In this document: piece after piece, positions 36,644 to 43,900 of the stretch | Numbering within the stretch: the first letter of the stretch is position 1 | How the letters are laid out: the number at the start of each line of letters is the position of its first letter | From: VAXT01 sp963774625 | GTDB lineage: Bacteria; Actinomycetota; Thermoleophilia; Gaiellales; Gaiellaceae | Assembly (NCBI GenBank): GCA_963774625.1 | Contig: CAVZFQ010000013.1 | Coordinates: 930,001-994,000, forward strand | Direction: 5' to 3' | Length of the DNA: 64,000 nucleotides | Notes under the pieces: generated by a model | Databases searched by the model: none | What the model saw: the letters and a program-made list of their open reading frames with translations, nothing else | What the model was told of the DNA's origin: nothing | Made by a program: the position numbers and the translations under genes

Positions 36644-37216
36644 TTGATTCCCTTCATGGAAGTAGTGGAGACCGACGCCCAGCTGGTCGCGCGCTGCCGC
36701 GCGGGTGATGACGATGCCTGGCGCGAGCTCGTCGACCGTTTCTCGCGCTACGTCTACGCGATCATCGTCCAGGCGTTCCGCCTGCCCGAGCACGACGCGG
36801 AGGACGTCTTCCAAGAGGTGTTCACGCGCGCGTACGAGCAACTCCACAAGCTGCGCGACGACGATGCGATCCGCCCGTGGCTCGCCCAGCTGACGAGGCG
36901 CCTCTGTATCGACACGCTGCGCGCCGGGGCGCGCGAAGGGCCGGGCGAGGAGGCGATCGAGGAGCCGGCCGGCGTCGACGACACGATCACCAAGCTCGAC
37001 GAGGCACTCTCGGTCCACGACGCGCTCGCCACGCTTCCGGACAATTGTCAGGAGATCCTCGATCGCTTTTTTGCGCGGGACGAGAGCTATCGATTGATCG
37101 GAGAAGCCCTCGATTTGCCCTCCGGCACGATTGCCAGCCGGATTTCCCGCTGTTTGGTGAAACTCAGGACAGAGCTCGAGGGAAGAGATTCGGCCTCTGC
37201 GCCGTCTGGTGGTTGA
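36644..37216 (+). CDS. ECF-type RNA polymerase sigma factor
   Basis: 190 residues. Sigma-2 region: LVARCRAGDDDAWRELVDRF, AEDVFQEVFTRAYEQLHKLR; sigma-4 region: DALATLPDNCQEILDRFF, YRLIGEALDLPSGTIASRIS. The linker between is short and acidic. No anti-sigma with zinc motif is next to it, but an 83-residue gene follows after 6 nt. TTG 36644 has TAGTCT five bases upstream; ATG 36656 is the alternative. Regulon unknown. Confidence 0.88.
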   Translation: MIPFMEVVETDAQLVARCRAGDDDAWRELVDRFSRYVYAIIVQAFRLPEHDAEDVFQEVFTRAYEQLHKLRDDDAIRPWLAQLTRRLCIDTLRAGAREGPGEEAIEEPAGVDDTITKLDEALSVHDALATLPDNCQEILDRFFARDESYRLIGEALDLPSGTIASRISRCLVKLRTELEGRDSASAPSGG

Positions 37217-37222
37217 CGCTTT

Positions 37223-37474
37223 ATGAACAACTTCAACGAGGAAACCCTGGCAGAGCTCCTTCGCACGCTGCCCGCGCCGCCACAGGCATGGGTCCGCGCC
37301 GCGCAGGAGATCCCGCTCGCGCGACGCGGTCTCGACGAGATCGTGGAGCGTGCCCGCGCCGACCGCGCCTTTCGCGACGCGCTGATCGCCGACCTGGAAT
37401 CGGCGCTCGAGGCCGAGGGCTACGAGCCCGATCCCCTGCTCGTCGAGGCACTGCGCGAACGCTTCCCGTCCTAG
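37223..37474 (+). CDS. Small conserved-looking partner of the sigma factor gene
   Basis: 83 residues, soluble and helical, acidic C terminus (MNNFNEETLAELLRTLPAPP, AWVRAAQEIPLARRGLDEIV, DRAFRDALIADLESALEAEG). No known domain recognised. It begins 6 nt after the sigma stop and overlaps nothing, so it is likely co-transcribed and could modulate the sigma factor; that is inference. No membrane segment, unlike most anti-sigma factors. Confidence 0.6.
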   Translation: MNNFNEETLAELLRTLPAPPQAWVRAAQEIPLARRGLDEIVERARADRAFRDALIADLESALEAEGYEPDPLLVEALRERFPS

Positions 37475-37476
37475 CC

Positions 37477-37482
37477 TAGACT
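37477..37482 (+). promoter_or_regulatory. -10 box of the cyclodeaminase gene (leaderless TTG)
   Basis: TAGACT, seven bases before TTG 37490. The string GCCTAGACTCGGTCC recurs exactly before the gene at 63898, and nearly so before purM. Confidence 0.45.
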
Positions 37483-37489
37483 CGGTCCA

Positions 37490-38074
37490 TTGACCGACCT
37501 GCTGGACGCTTCGCTTCGCGACTTCCTCGACACGCTCGCGGGTGAGGGCCCGGCCCCCGGTGGCGGATCGGCGGCTGCGGTCGTCGTCGCGATGTCGGCC
37601 GGCCTCGTCGGGATGGTCGCCCGCGCGTCGAAGGGCGACTGGGACGAAGCCGGCGGAGTGATCGGGCAGGCAGAGACCTTGCGGGCCCGGGTCTCGCCGC
37701 TCGCGCAGGCCGATGCAGACGCGTACATGGACGCGCTGACCGCCCTGCGGGGGAAGGGCGACGTGGAGCCGCGCTACCGAGACATCAAGCTCCGCGAGGC
37801 GCTCGAGCTCGCGGCCGATATCCCGTTGCAGATCGCCGAAGCGGGTTGCGACCTGGCCACGCTCGCAGCGCTGCTGGTGGAGAACGGCAACCCCGAGGTG
37901 CGCGCGGACGCCGCCGTGGCGGCAGTGCTTGCCGAAGGCGGAACTCGTGCGGCAGCCAAGCTCGTCGCCGTCAATCTCGCTGCGAGCGAAGACGACGACC
38001 GTGTCCGGCAGGCCGGGGCCCTCGTCAAACGCGCCTCCGAAGCGACTCAACGCGCTCTGGCGGCTGCGGAGTAG
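37490..38074 (+). CDS. Cyclodeaminase/cyclohydrolase family protein (FchA-like)
   Basis: 194 residues. LRDFLDTLAGEGPAPGGGSA then AVVVAMSAGLVGMV is the signature of the formiminotransferase-cyclodeaminase C-terminal fold, which in clostridial FchA acts as methenyl-THF cyclohydrolase. All-helical, as expected. It would feed one-carbon units at the methenyl level, fitting the purine and methionine genes in this window. Start TTG 37490 follows a -10 box without Shine-Dalgarno. Confidence 0.85.
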   Translation: MTDLLDASLRDFLDTLAGEGPAPGGGSAAAVVVAMSAGLVGMVARASKGDWDEAGGVIGQAETLRARVSPLAQADADAYMDALTALRGKGDVEPRYRDIKLREALELAADIPLQIAEAGCDLATLAALLVENGNPEVRADAAVAAVLAEGGTRAAAKLVAVNLAASEDDDRVRQAGALVKRASEATQRALAAAE

Positions 38075-38077
38075 AGT
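38072..38077 (+). promoter_or_regulatory. -10 box of the subtilase gene (leaderless)
   Basis: TAGAGT, seven bases before ATG 38085, overlapping the previous stop codon. No Shine-Dalgarno. Confidence 0.45.
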
Positions 38078-38084
38078 CAGGTCG

Positions 38085-38909
38085 ATGTCCCAGGACCTTC
38101 GGCCAGCCTGGAGTCTTCCGGCCGGAAAGGCGGCCGACAGGATCGTCCTGCCCGTCGAGTGGCCGGTCCAGGTCACCCGTGAGTGGGCATGGGGAGACTC
38201 GACTGGCAAGGGCGTGAGCGTCTGCATTCTCGACAGTGGTGTCGATGCCGGCCACGAGCTCGTCGGCGAGGTGAGCAGAGCCGTGGCGGTCTCACTGGAC
38301 GCGAGCGGGGAAGCTGTCGTCGAGGAGGACACGGAGGGTGATCTCTGCGGGCACGGCACGGCCTGCGCGGGTGTCGTGCGCTCGCTCGCCCCCGAGTGCG
38401 ACATCGTCAGCGTTCGCGTGCTCGGTGCAGGGTTCACCGGATCAGGCGACATCCTCCTGGGCGGACTCAAATGGGCGGTCGAGCAGGGCTTCGACGTCAT
38501 CAACATGAGCCTCTCGACGACGAAGCGCCAGTTCGCCGGCATCTTGCACGAGCTCACGGATAGGGCCTACTTCCGGCGCACGGTGCTGGTCGCCTCTGCG
38601 CACAACATGCCCGTCGAGAGCTACCCGTGGAAGTTCTCCTCAGTGATCTCCGTCGCCAGCCACGAGGAAAGCGATCCGTTCACGTTCTTCTACAACCCTG
38701 ATCCGCCGGTCGAGTTCTTCGCGCGCGGGGTCGACGTCGAGGTTGCCTGGGTCGGTGGCAGCAAGATCCGCTGCACGGGCAACAGCTTCGCGACACCGCA
38801 CATGTCCGGCGTCTGCGCGCTCATTCTCAGCAAGCACCCCGAGCTGACGCCCTTCCAGTTGAAGAGCGTCCTACACCTGACCTCCACGAATGTGGCAGGT
38901 GGCGCGTGA
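38085..38909 (+). CDS. Intracellular-type subtilase (S8 family serine peptidase)
   Basis: 274 residues. Catalytic triad: Asp in VSVCILDSGVD, His in DLCGHGTACAGVV, Ser in GNSFATPHMSGVCALI. No signal peptide or propeptide is visible, so it is probably cytosolic or released by another route. It is somewhat short for the family (typical core 270-300). ATG 38085. Its stop overlaps the start of the GAF gene (GTGA), indicating an operon with a small-ligand sensor. Confidence 0.85.
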   Translation: MSQDLRPAWSLPAGKAADRIVLPVEWPVQVTREWAWGDSTGKGVSVCILDSGVDAGHELVGEVSRAVAVSLDASGEAVVEEDTEGDLCGHGTACAGVVRSLAPECDIVSVRVLGAGFTGSGDILLGGLKWAVEQGFDVINMSLSTTKRQFAGILHELTDRAYFRRTVLVASAHNMPVESYPWKFSSVISVASHEESDPFTFFYNPDPPVEFFARGVDVEVAWVGGSKIRCTGNSFATPHMSGVCALILSKHPELTPFQLKSVLHLTSTNVAGGA

Positions 38910-39559
38910 GCGAAGAGCTGAGGGCTGCTGTCGCCGCGGGTGTCGCCGGCTCCGAAGCGGGATACCGCTCGCTCCTGCAGTCCACGGTCGAGGTCGCGCG
39001 CGCGATCTTCGGTGCGAAGGCGTCGTCCGTCTTCCTGCTCGACGAGGAGACGGACGAGCTCGTCTTCGAGGCTGTCGCCGGCGAGGGCGCGGAGACGCTC
39101 GTGGGCCAGCGCTTCCCGTCGAGCCAGGGTGTTGCCGGGTGGGTGCTCGTCACCCGGCAGCCGCTCGTGATCGAGAACGTGACCGAGGATCCCCGTTTCG
39201 CCAAGGAGGTGGCCGAGAGCACCGGCTACGTGCCGCAGGGCTTGATGGCGGTCCCGCTCCTCCACGAGGAGCAGGCGCTCGGAGTGCTGGAGGTGCTCGA
39301 TCGGCCCCAGCGCACGCAGTTCTCACTGGTCGAGATGGACCTGCTCGGGCTGTTCGCGAACCAGGCGGCGATTGCGCTCGACCTGCTGCGGCGTGCGCGG
39401 AAGGCCGAGGCGGTTCTCGACTCGGGCGCGGAGGGCGCCGGCATCGTCGCCCGGCTCGCGAGCACGGTCGAGTCGCTCGAGGACGAGCGTCGCGCAGCCG
39501 GCTTGAAGGCGATCGCTGCGCTCGAGGAAGTGCTCAGAAACGACGAGGGCGGCTACTAG
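38906..39559 (+). CDS. GAF-domain protein
   Basis: 217 residues. A single GAF domain at about residues 20-165: AIFGAKASSVFLLDEETDEL, GQRFPSSQGVAGWVLVTRQP, GLMAVPLLHEEQALGVLEVL. The C-terminal 50 residues are helical. No output domain is attached; it may be a stand-alone sensor or bind a partner. The GTG start overlaps the subtilase stop. A strong terminator overlaps its end. Confidence 0.8.
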   Translation: MSEELRAAVAAGVAGSEAGYRSLLQSTVEVARAIFGAKASSVFLLDEETDELVFEAVAGEGAETLVGQRFPSSQGVAGWVLVTRQPLVIENVTEDPRFAKEVAESTGYVPQGLMAVPLLHEEQALGVLEVLDRPQRTQFSLVEMDLLGLFANQAAIALDLLRRARKAEAVLDSGAEGAGIVARLASTVESLEDERRAAGLKAIAALEEVLRNDEGGY

Positions 39560-39568
39560 CCGCCCTCG
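39544..39568 (+). terminator. Intrinsic terminator of the subtilase-GAF operon
   Basis: CGAGGGCGGC and GCCGCCCTCG make a 10-bp stem with a 5-base loop that includes the GAF stop codon; TTACGAAGCTTTTT follows. Confidence 0.75.
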
Positions 39569-39590
39569 TTACGAAGCTTTTTCGCCGCGA

Positions 39591-39821
39591 TCAGTCTGTG
39601 CTGGGGCTGTCGCCCAGGTAGTCAGCGCTTGGGCTGTCGGTGCTCGGCCTGTCTGTCATGCCGTGGGCCTCGACGTCGTCGCCCTCGTCTGTCCGGTCTG
39701 TCGATGGGCTGTCGGTGCTCGGCCTGTCTGTCATGCCGTGTGCCTCGACGTCTTCGCTGACGCCTTCGCTGACGCCCTCGCGCTCGTCTGTCCTGCCCTC
39801 GTGCTCGTCTGACCTTGCCAC
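39591..39821 (-). CDS. Small acidic repeat peptide (DVEAHGMTDRPSTDSPS repeats)
   Basis: 76 residues, highly charged and without hydrophobic segments. The unit DVEAHGMTDRPSTDSPS occurs twice (about residues 22-38 and 47-63), separated by TDRTDEGD, with degenerate STDSPS-like pieces at the end. A strong Shine-Dalgarno AAGGAGG precedes GTG 39821, so it is very likely translated. Repeat units with a common EAHG motif could be multiple cores of a modified peptide, but no modifying enzyme lies nearby; a disordered binding protein is the other possibility. Confidence 0.6.
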   Translation of the reverse strand: MARSDEHEGRTDEREGVSEGVSEDVEAHGMTDRPSTDSPSTDRTDEGDDVEAHGMTDRPSTDSPSADYLGDSPSTD

Positions 39822-39833
39822 GTGAGTCCTCCT

Positions 39834-39894
39834 TTTCAGTCCGCCACCCTCGGGCGGAACGTTACGCCCCACCAGACGGTGGTCGGGGCTGAAA
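39834..39894 (-). promoter_or_regulatory. Structured 5' leader of the repeat peptide gene (riboswitch candidate)
   Basis: On the reverse strand TTTCAG pairs with CTGAAA to close a domain that holds two hairpins (GCCCC-ACCA/TGGT-GGGGC with a one-base bulge, and CCGCC/GGCGG). The right arm ends two bases before AAGGAGGA, so the closing stem could affect ribosome access. No known riboswitch class is recognised. Confidence 0.4.
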
Positions 39895-39944
39895 TCTTCC
39901 CTCGTTCGCTTTGAAAACTCAATAGCGGCTGCAATCCTGCTCTC

Positions 39945-41597
39945 GTGCGGGAGCGGCTAAGGGAGTCGAAGGAGGCGTTCTCCGCCGTCTTCTCGAACCC
40001 TGCGCTGCGGCTCGTGGAGCTGAGCTGGGCGCTCACGACCACCGCGTACTGGGTCTTCATCGTCGCCCTCTCGCTGTTCGCCTACGAGGAGGGCGGGGTG
40101 GCAGCGGTCGGCCTGGTCGGCCTCATCCGCGTACTGCCCTCGGTGGTCGCTGCGCCGTTTGCCGCCGTGCTCGGCGACCGCTATCCGCGACATCGCGTGC
40201 TCTTCCTCGTCAACGTCGCGCGCACGGCGTTGATCCTCGGGGCGGCCGCGGTCGCGCTACTCGACGTCCATGTCGCCGTGATCTACGTCCTGACCGGGCT
40301 CGTCGGCCTCATGCAGTCGCTCTTCCGTCCGACCCAGGCTGCGCTGCTGCCCTCTCTGGCGCGCTCTCCGGAGGAACTGACCGCCGCCAACCTCGTGCTG
40401 ACGACGATCGAGAGCGTCGGCATCTTCATGGGGCCGGCGATCGGCGGGATCATGCTCGCTCTGACCGGGACCGACGCGGTCTTCGCGGCGTCCGCGGTCG
40501 CGTTCCTGCTCTCTGCGCTGCTGCTGGCGGGCGTGAGGCCGGAGCGCGAGGCCGCCCGGGCACCGATGAAGAGCGGGCTTCTCCGGGAGAGCTTCGCGGG
40601 GTTCTCGACGATCGCGCGCGACTCGCGGCTGCGTCTGATCGTCGGGCTCTACGGGGCGCAGACGCTCGTCGCCGGCGCGCTGAACGTCCTGATCGTCGTC
40701 ATGGCGCTCGAGCTCCTCGACATGGGCGAAGCCGGAATCGGGTTCCTGAACTCGGCTGTCGGCGTCGGCGGCCTCCTCGGCGGCTTCGCCGCCCTCGCGC
40801 TTCTGAGCCGGGACAAGCTCGCGTCGGACTTCGCGGTCGGCCTCGTGCTCTGGGGAGTGCCGATCGCGCTGATCGGGATCTTTCCGAACACTCCGCTGGC
40901 CCTGGTGTTGCTCGGCATCGTGGGCATCGGGGTCACGCTCGTCGACGTCGCGGGCCTGACGCTGCTGCAGCGTGCCGTCCCCGACGACGTGATGACGCGG
41001 GTGTTCGGTGTCGTGCAGAGCGTCTTCGTCGGCACGCTCGGCCTCGGGGCGATCATCGCCCCGCTCCTGATCGAGCTTTTCGACGTTCGCGGCGCGCTGA
41101 TCGCCTCGGGATCGCTGCTGCCGGTCCTCGCGATCGTCTTCTGGGGACGATTGCAGGCGGTGGACGCAGAGACCCTCGCACCGGCCGAGCTCGCCCTCCT
41201 CCGCAGCCTCGCCCTCTTCCGGCCGCTACCGCCGGCCACGCTCGACCAGCTCGCCTCGGCCCTGATTGCGGTCACGGCGACGGACGGAGACGAGATCATC
41301 CGCCAGGGAGACAGCGGCGACCGCTTCTACGTGATCGCCAACGGTACGGTCGACGTCACGTCCGAGGGCCAGCCTGTGGCGACACTCGGGGAGGGCGACT
41401 ACTTCGGTGAGATCGCCCTCCTGCGCGACGTGCCGCGCACGGCCACGGTCACAGCCAGGGGCGACGTCGAGCTGTACGCGCTGGAGCGCGACGAGTTCCT
41501 CGGCGCCGTCACGGGCCACGCCGAGAGCGTCGAGGCCGCCGACGCCGTGATCGCAAACCGGCTCGCGGGCCTCCGTTCCGGCGTCGCCTCGGTCTAG
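39945..41597 (+). CDS. MFS transporter fused to a C-terminal cyclic nucleotide-binding domain
   Basis: 550 residues. About 400 residues of MFS_3-like transporter (NPALRLVELSWALTTTAYWV, GDRYPRHRVLFLVN, SLFRPTQAALLPSLARSPEE) then a cNMP domain: FRPLPPATLDQLASAL, GDSGDRFYVIANGTVDVTSE, GEGDYFGEIALLRDVPRTAT, with the phosphate-binding cassette GEIALLxxxPRTAT. Such fusions are known in actinobacteria; binding of cAMP could gate transport. Cyclase genes occur in this window (4393). GTG 39945. Confidence 0.85.
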   Translation: MRERLRESKEAFSAVFSNPALRLVELSWALTTTAYWVFIVALSLFAYEEGGVAAVGLVGLIRVLPSVVAAPFAAVLGDRYPRHRVLFLVNVARTALILGAAAVALLDVHVAVIYVLTGLVGLMQSLFRPTQAALLPSLARSPEELTAANLVLTTIESVGIFMGPAIGGIMLALTGTDAVFAASAVAFLLSALLLAGVRPEREAARAPMKSGLLRESFAGFSTIARDSRLRLIVGLYGAQTLVAGALNVLIVVMALELLDMGEAGIGFLNSAVGVGGLLGGFAALALLSRDKLASDFAVGLVLWGVPIALIGIFPNTPLALVLLGIVGIGVTLVDVAGLTLLQRAVPDDVMTRVFGVVQSVFVGTLGLGAIIAPLLIELFDVRGALIASGSLLPVLAIVFWGRLQAVDAETLAPAELALLRSLALFRPLPPATLDQLASALIAVTATDGDEIIRQGDSGDRFYVIANGTVDVTSEGQPVATLGEGDYFGEIALLRDVPRTATVTARGDVELYALERDEFLGAVTGHAESVEAADAVIANRLAGLRSGVASV

Positions 41598-42031
41598 CCG
41601 AGGCCTTTGTCGCGCAGCTCTGCGATCGCCTCGGGCGACTTGTCGAGCTCGAGCCCCATCCCGCGCGAGATCTCCGGCGCTTTCGTGAACTGGATCTGCC
41701 GGTACTCGACGACCTGGAAATGGTTGCCCCACGGATTGAGGAAGTCCAGGCCGCGGCCGGCCAGGATGCGCGCGCCCGCCTCTTCCAGCGAGCGCCGGGC
41801 AACTTCGAGATCGTCGACGACGAGGCCGATGTGTCTGTGCGAGTCGGGCTCCTGGGTGCGGCCGGCCGACAGCGCGATGAACTGGTCGCCCATGTCGATG
41901 AAGGCCATGCCCCGTCCGCGGCCGCGCAGCGTGAAGTCGAAGATCCGTCCGTAGAAGTCGAGCGCCTCGTCGATGTCCTCGGCCTCCACCGCTATGTGGT
42001 TCACACCGACCAGTCGGGCCCGCCTCGCCAT
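41594..42031 (-). CDS. VOC-family (glyoxalase-like) protein
   Basis: 145 residues with two beta-alpha-beta-beta-beta units: VGVNHIAVEAEDIDEALDFY, GMAFIDMGDQFIALS, HRHIGLVVDDLEVARRSLEE, FLNPWGNHFQVVEY. Conserved His and Glu/Asp positions for metal are partly present. Substrate unknown. It converges on the MFS-cNMP gene with a 4-nt overlap and shares a very short bidirectional promoter with the cupin gene. Confidence 0.8.
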   Translation of the reverse strand: MARRARLVGVNHIAVEAEDIDEALDFYGRIFDFTLRGRGRGMAFIDMGDQFIALSAGRTQEPDSHRHIGLVVDDLEVARRSLEEAGARILAGRGLDFLNPWGNHFQVVEYRQIQFTKAPEISRGMGLELDKSPEAIAELRDKGLG

Positions 42032-42039
42032 CGCCTAGC

Positions 42040-42052
42040 GACGATAATCGTC
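42040..42052. promoter_or_regulatory. Symmetric divergent -10 (GACGATAATCGTC)
   Basis: The palindrome GACGAT-A-ATCGTC lies in the 24-bp gap between VOC (ATG 42031, leftward) and cupin (ATG 42056, rightward). GATAAT reads rightward seven bases before the cupin ATG; GATTAT reads leftward twelve bases before the VOC ATG. Both genes lack a Shine-Dalgarno. Confidence 0.5.
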
Positions 42053-42055
42053 CGG

Positions 42056-42532
42056 ATGGATCCCGTGAACATTTACGACGTCGAGCTGACCCGCGACGAC
42101 GACGACCCAAAAGGCTACGAGGCGGGTTACGTTCGCCTCGGCCCCCTGCTCGGGTCAGAGCGCCTCGGCGCGAGCATCTACGAGCTCGAACAGGGCAACA
42201 GCAACTGTCCGTACCACTACGAGTACGGAAACGAGGAGTGGCTGCTCGTGCTCTCGGGGAAGGTGACCGTGCGGCATCCGGGCGGCGAGACGGAGCTCGG
42301 CCCGGGCGCTGTTGTGTGCTTCCCGAACGGCCCGGACGGTGCGCACAAGCTGACGAACAAGGGTTCAGAGAAGGTGCGGCTGATCATGATCTCGACGAAG
42401 GTCGATCCGAGCATGGCCGTCTACCCCGACAGCGACAAGATCGCCGCCTGGCCGGGGCCGGGCGGAGACGAGGATGCAATCAGGGTCCGTCGCGAGAGCA
42501 AGGTCGACTACTGGGACCGAGAGGTCGACTGA
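42056..42532 (+). CDS. Cupin-domain protein
   Basis: 158 residues. Cupin motif 1 is CPYHYEYGNEEWLLVLSGKV (HxH-type replaced by HYEYGNEE, with Glu ligands), motif 2 is PGAVVCFPNGPDGAHKL. This gives a possible metal site with His/Glu/His. Function is unknown; single-domain cupins of this type are often sugar isomerases or oxygenase-like. Its 3' end overlaps the isochorismatase gene by 25 nt. Confidence 0.8.
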   Translation: MDPVNIYDVELTRDDDDPKGYEAGYVRLGPLLGSERLGASIYELEQGNSNCPYHYEYGNEEWLLVLSGKVTVRHPGGETELGPGAVVCFPNGPDGAHKLTNKGSEKVRLIMISTKVDPSMAVYPDSDKIAAWPGPGGDEDAIRVRRESKVDYWDREVD

Positions 42533-43047
42533 GCGCGCTCGAGCCGCGCGCCGACTACTTCCTCCAGGTACTCGAAGGCGATTCGCTCCAGGCGCTCGTC
42601 GATCGTGGCGCAAGCATCGGCGAGCACCGTGACCTTGAAGCCCAGCTCGCGCGCGTCGACCGCGGTCTGCACGACGCAGGCCTCGGTCGCCGCCCCGGCG
42701 AGCAGGATCCGTTCGACCTCGAGGTCGCGCAAGATGATGTCCAGCGGGGTGTGGTCGAACGCCGAGTAGCGGGGCTTGACCACGAACCGGTCTCGTTCCT
42801 GCGGCGCGATCGCTGCGACGAGCTCTCCGCCGGGTCCCTCGACGGCCTTCCGGACCTGGCCGGGGCCGTCTCCGTCCCAGACACCTTGGTTGTCGTTGGC
42901 GTAGATCACCGGGATGCCGGCAGCGCGCGCGGCCTCGAGGGCGGTGATCAGCGCGCCGTGCCGTTCGCGAAACGAGGCCAGTAGCTGCTCGCCGTCCTCG
43001 TGGCGAAAGTCGTTCAAGACGTCGACGAGGAGCAGCGCGTCGTTCAG
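42508..43047 (-). CDS. Isochorismatase-like cysteine hydrolase
   Basis: About 179 residues. Catalytic triad: Asp in LLLVDVLNDFRH, Lys in FVVKPRYSAFDHTPL, Cys in LAGAATEACVVQTAVDA. This matches nicotinamidase/N-carbamoylsarcosinase-like hydrolases; the substrate is not evident. No ATG/GTG/TTG fits well near the domain start; a CTG at 43047 overlaps the upstream DUF1361 stop (CTGA), so a CTG start by coupling is possible, otherwise a longer N terminus overlapping the upstream gene. Confidence 0.75.
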   Translation of the reverse strand: MNDALLLVDVLNDFRHEDGEQLLASFRERHGALITALEAARAAGIPVIYANDNQGVWDGDGPGQVRKAVEGPGGELVAAIAPQERDRFVVKPRYSAFDHTPLDIILRDLEVERILLAGAATEACVVQTAVDARELGFKVTVLADACATIDERLERIAFEYLEEVVGARLERAQSTSRSQ

Positions 43048-43712
43048 TGCTCTGTCGGCTCCAGCAGGCCCGAGCGGGCAACCGAGTAAAACGCCAGGTA
43101 CGTCGCAGCCAGGAAGACCGTGAAGACAACGGTCACCGCTACTGCGTGCGGATAGGCGAGCGGGTTCGCGATCCCCGTCCACACGTCGCCGAGCACCCGC
43201 TCAGGGCGCACAATCAGATCCCAGGAGTTCCAGCGCAGGTAGCGGCCGAGGTAGACGCCGAAGGAGCTCAGGCTCAACACAACGAGAGCGAAGAGCCACG
43301 CATTTACAGCGCCCGCCAGCCGGCGGACGACCGCCTGCATCAGGTAGAGCGAAGCGAACCCCAGGGCCAGGCCCGCCCAGGCAGCGGCGCCAACCAGGAT
43401 CGCGTCGTACCAGATCGGCATCCCGGCCCAGGTGCGGAGGTGCTTGATATCGGTGACGATGTAGGGCGCGTTCGGAAAGAAAATGAGCCAGAGCGCCGCG
43501 CCGGCGATCAGCGGAAAGCGGGCCGCACCGCGCCGGAAGCCGTCGTACACGAACAGCGCGAGCGCGAAGGGGATCCAGGCGAGGAACAGGTTCCAGATGA
43601 GCGCGCCGTAGTTGAGGTTGCCGCTGTAGACGATCCGGAAGCCGATCATCGCGTACACGAGGAGCGTGAGCCCAAGCAGCGATGCAAGTGTGCCGAGGCG
43701 CCTGTCGCTCAT
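43044..43712 (-). CDS. DUF1361 membrane protein
   Basis: 222 residues with about six or seven membrane helices: LASLLGLTLLVYAMIGFRIV, LIWNLFLAWIPFALALFVY, LIFFPNAPYIVTDIKHL, LGRYLRWNSWDLI. FPNAPYI and RYLRWNSWD are the conserved motifs of DUF1361 proteins, of unknown function. ATG 43712 has TAGGCT seven bases upstream. Co-transcribed with the isochorismatase-like gene. Just upstream lies the tRNA-Val scar. Confidence 0.85.
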   Translation of the reverse strand: MSDRRLGTLASLLGLTLLVYAMIGFRIVYSGNLNYGALIWNLFLAWIPFALALFVYDGFRRGAARFPLIAGAALWLIFFPNAPYIVTDIKHLRTWAGMPIWYDAILVGAAAWAGLALGFASLYLMQAVVRRLAGAVNAWLFALVVLSLSSFGVYLGRYLRWNSWDLIVRPERVLGDVWTGIANPLAYPHAVAVTVVFTVFLAATYLAFYSVARSGLLEPTEH

Positions 43713-43719
43713 CCGTCTC

Positions 43720-43725
43720 AGCCTA
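43720..43725 (-). promoter_or_regulatory. -10 box of the DUF1361 gene (leaderless)
   Basis: TAGGCT on the reverse strand, seven bases before ATG 43712. No Shine-Dalgarno. Confidence 0.45.
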
Positions 43726-43747
43726 GCGAAGGGTCTGGGAAATCGAA

Positions 43748-43791
43748 TGGGCGGTGGCGGGCTCGAACCACCGACCCCCTTCTTGTAAGGC
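43748..43791 (-). repeat. tRNA-Val 3' fragment 1 (outer attachment scar)
   Basis: 44 bases match the 3' part of the intact tRNA-Val(TAC) at 45924 with three mismatches. The 5' half is missing. The next bases, GAGTCGCCCCGGTT, are nearly the same as those after fragment 2 (GAGCCGCCCCGGTT), as expected for the ends of related elements. Confidence 0.82.
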
Positions 43792-43900
43792 GAGTCGCCC
43801 CGGTTTGGGCCTGTTGCATGTCTTGCACTTTCAAATAGAGTTAGGTTGGCGCGTCCATGAGACCTGCATGGGGTCTCGTCGCGGCGCCGACCCTTACGAG

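Noticed and set aside
43748..43791. A second functional tRNA-Val
   Set aside because: Only the 3' part is present and the anticodon stem is unpaired on its 5' side.
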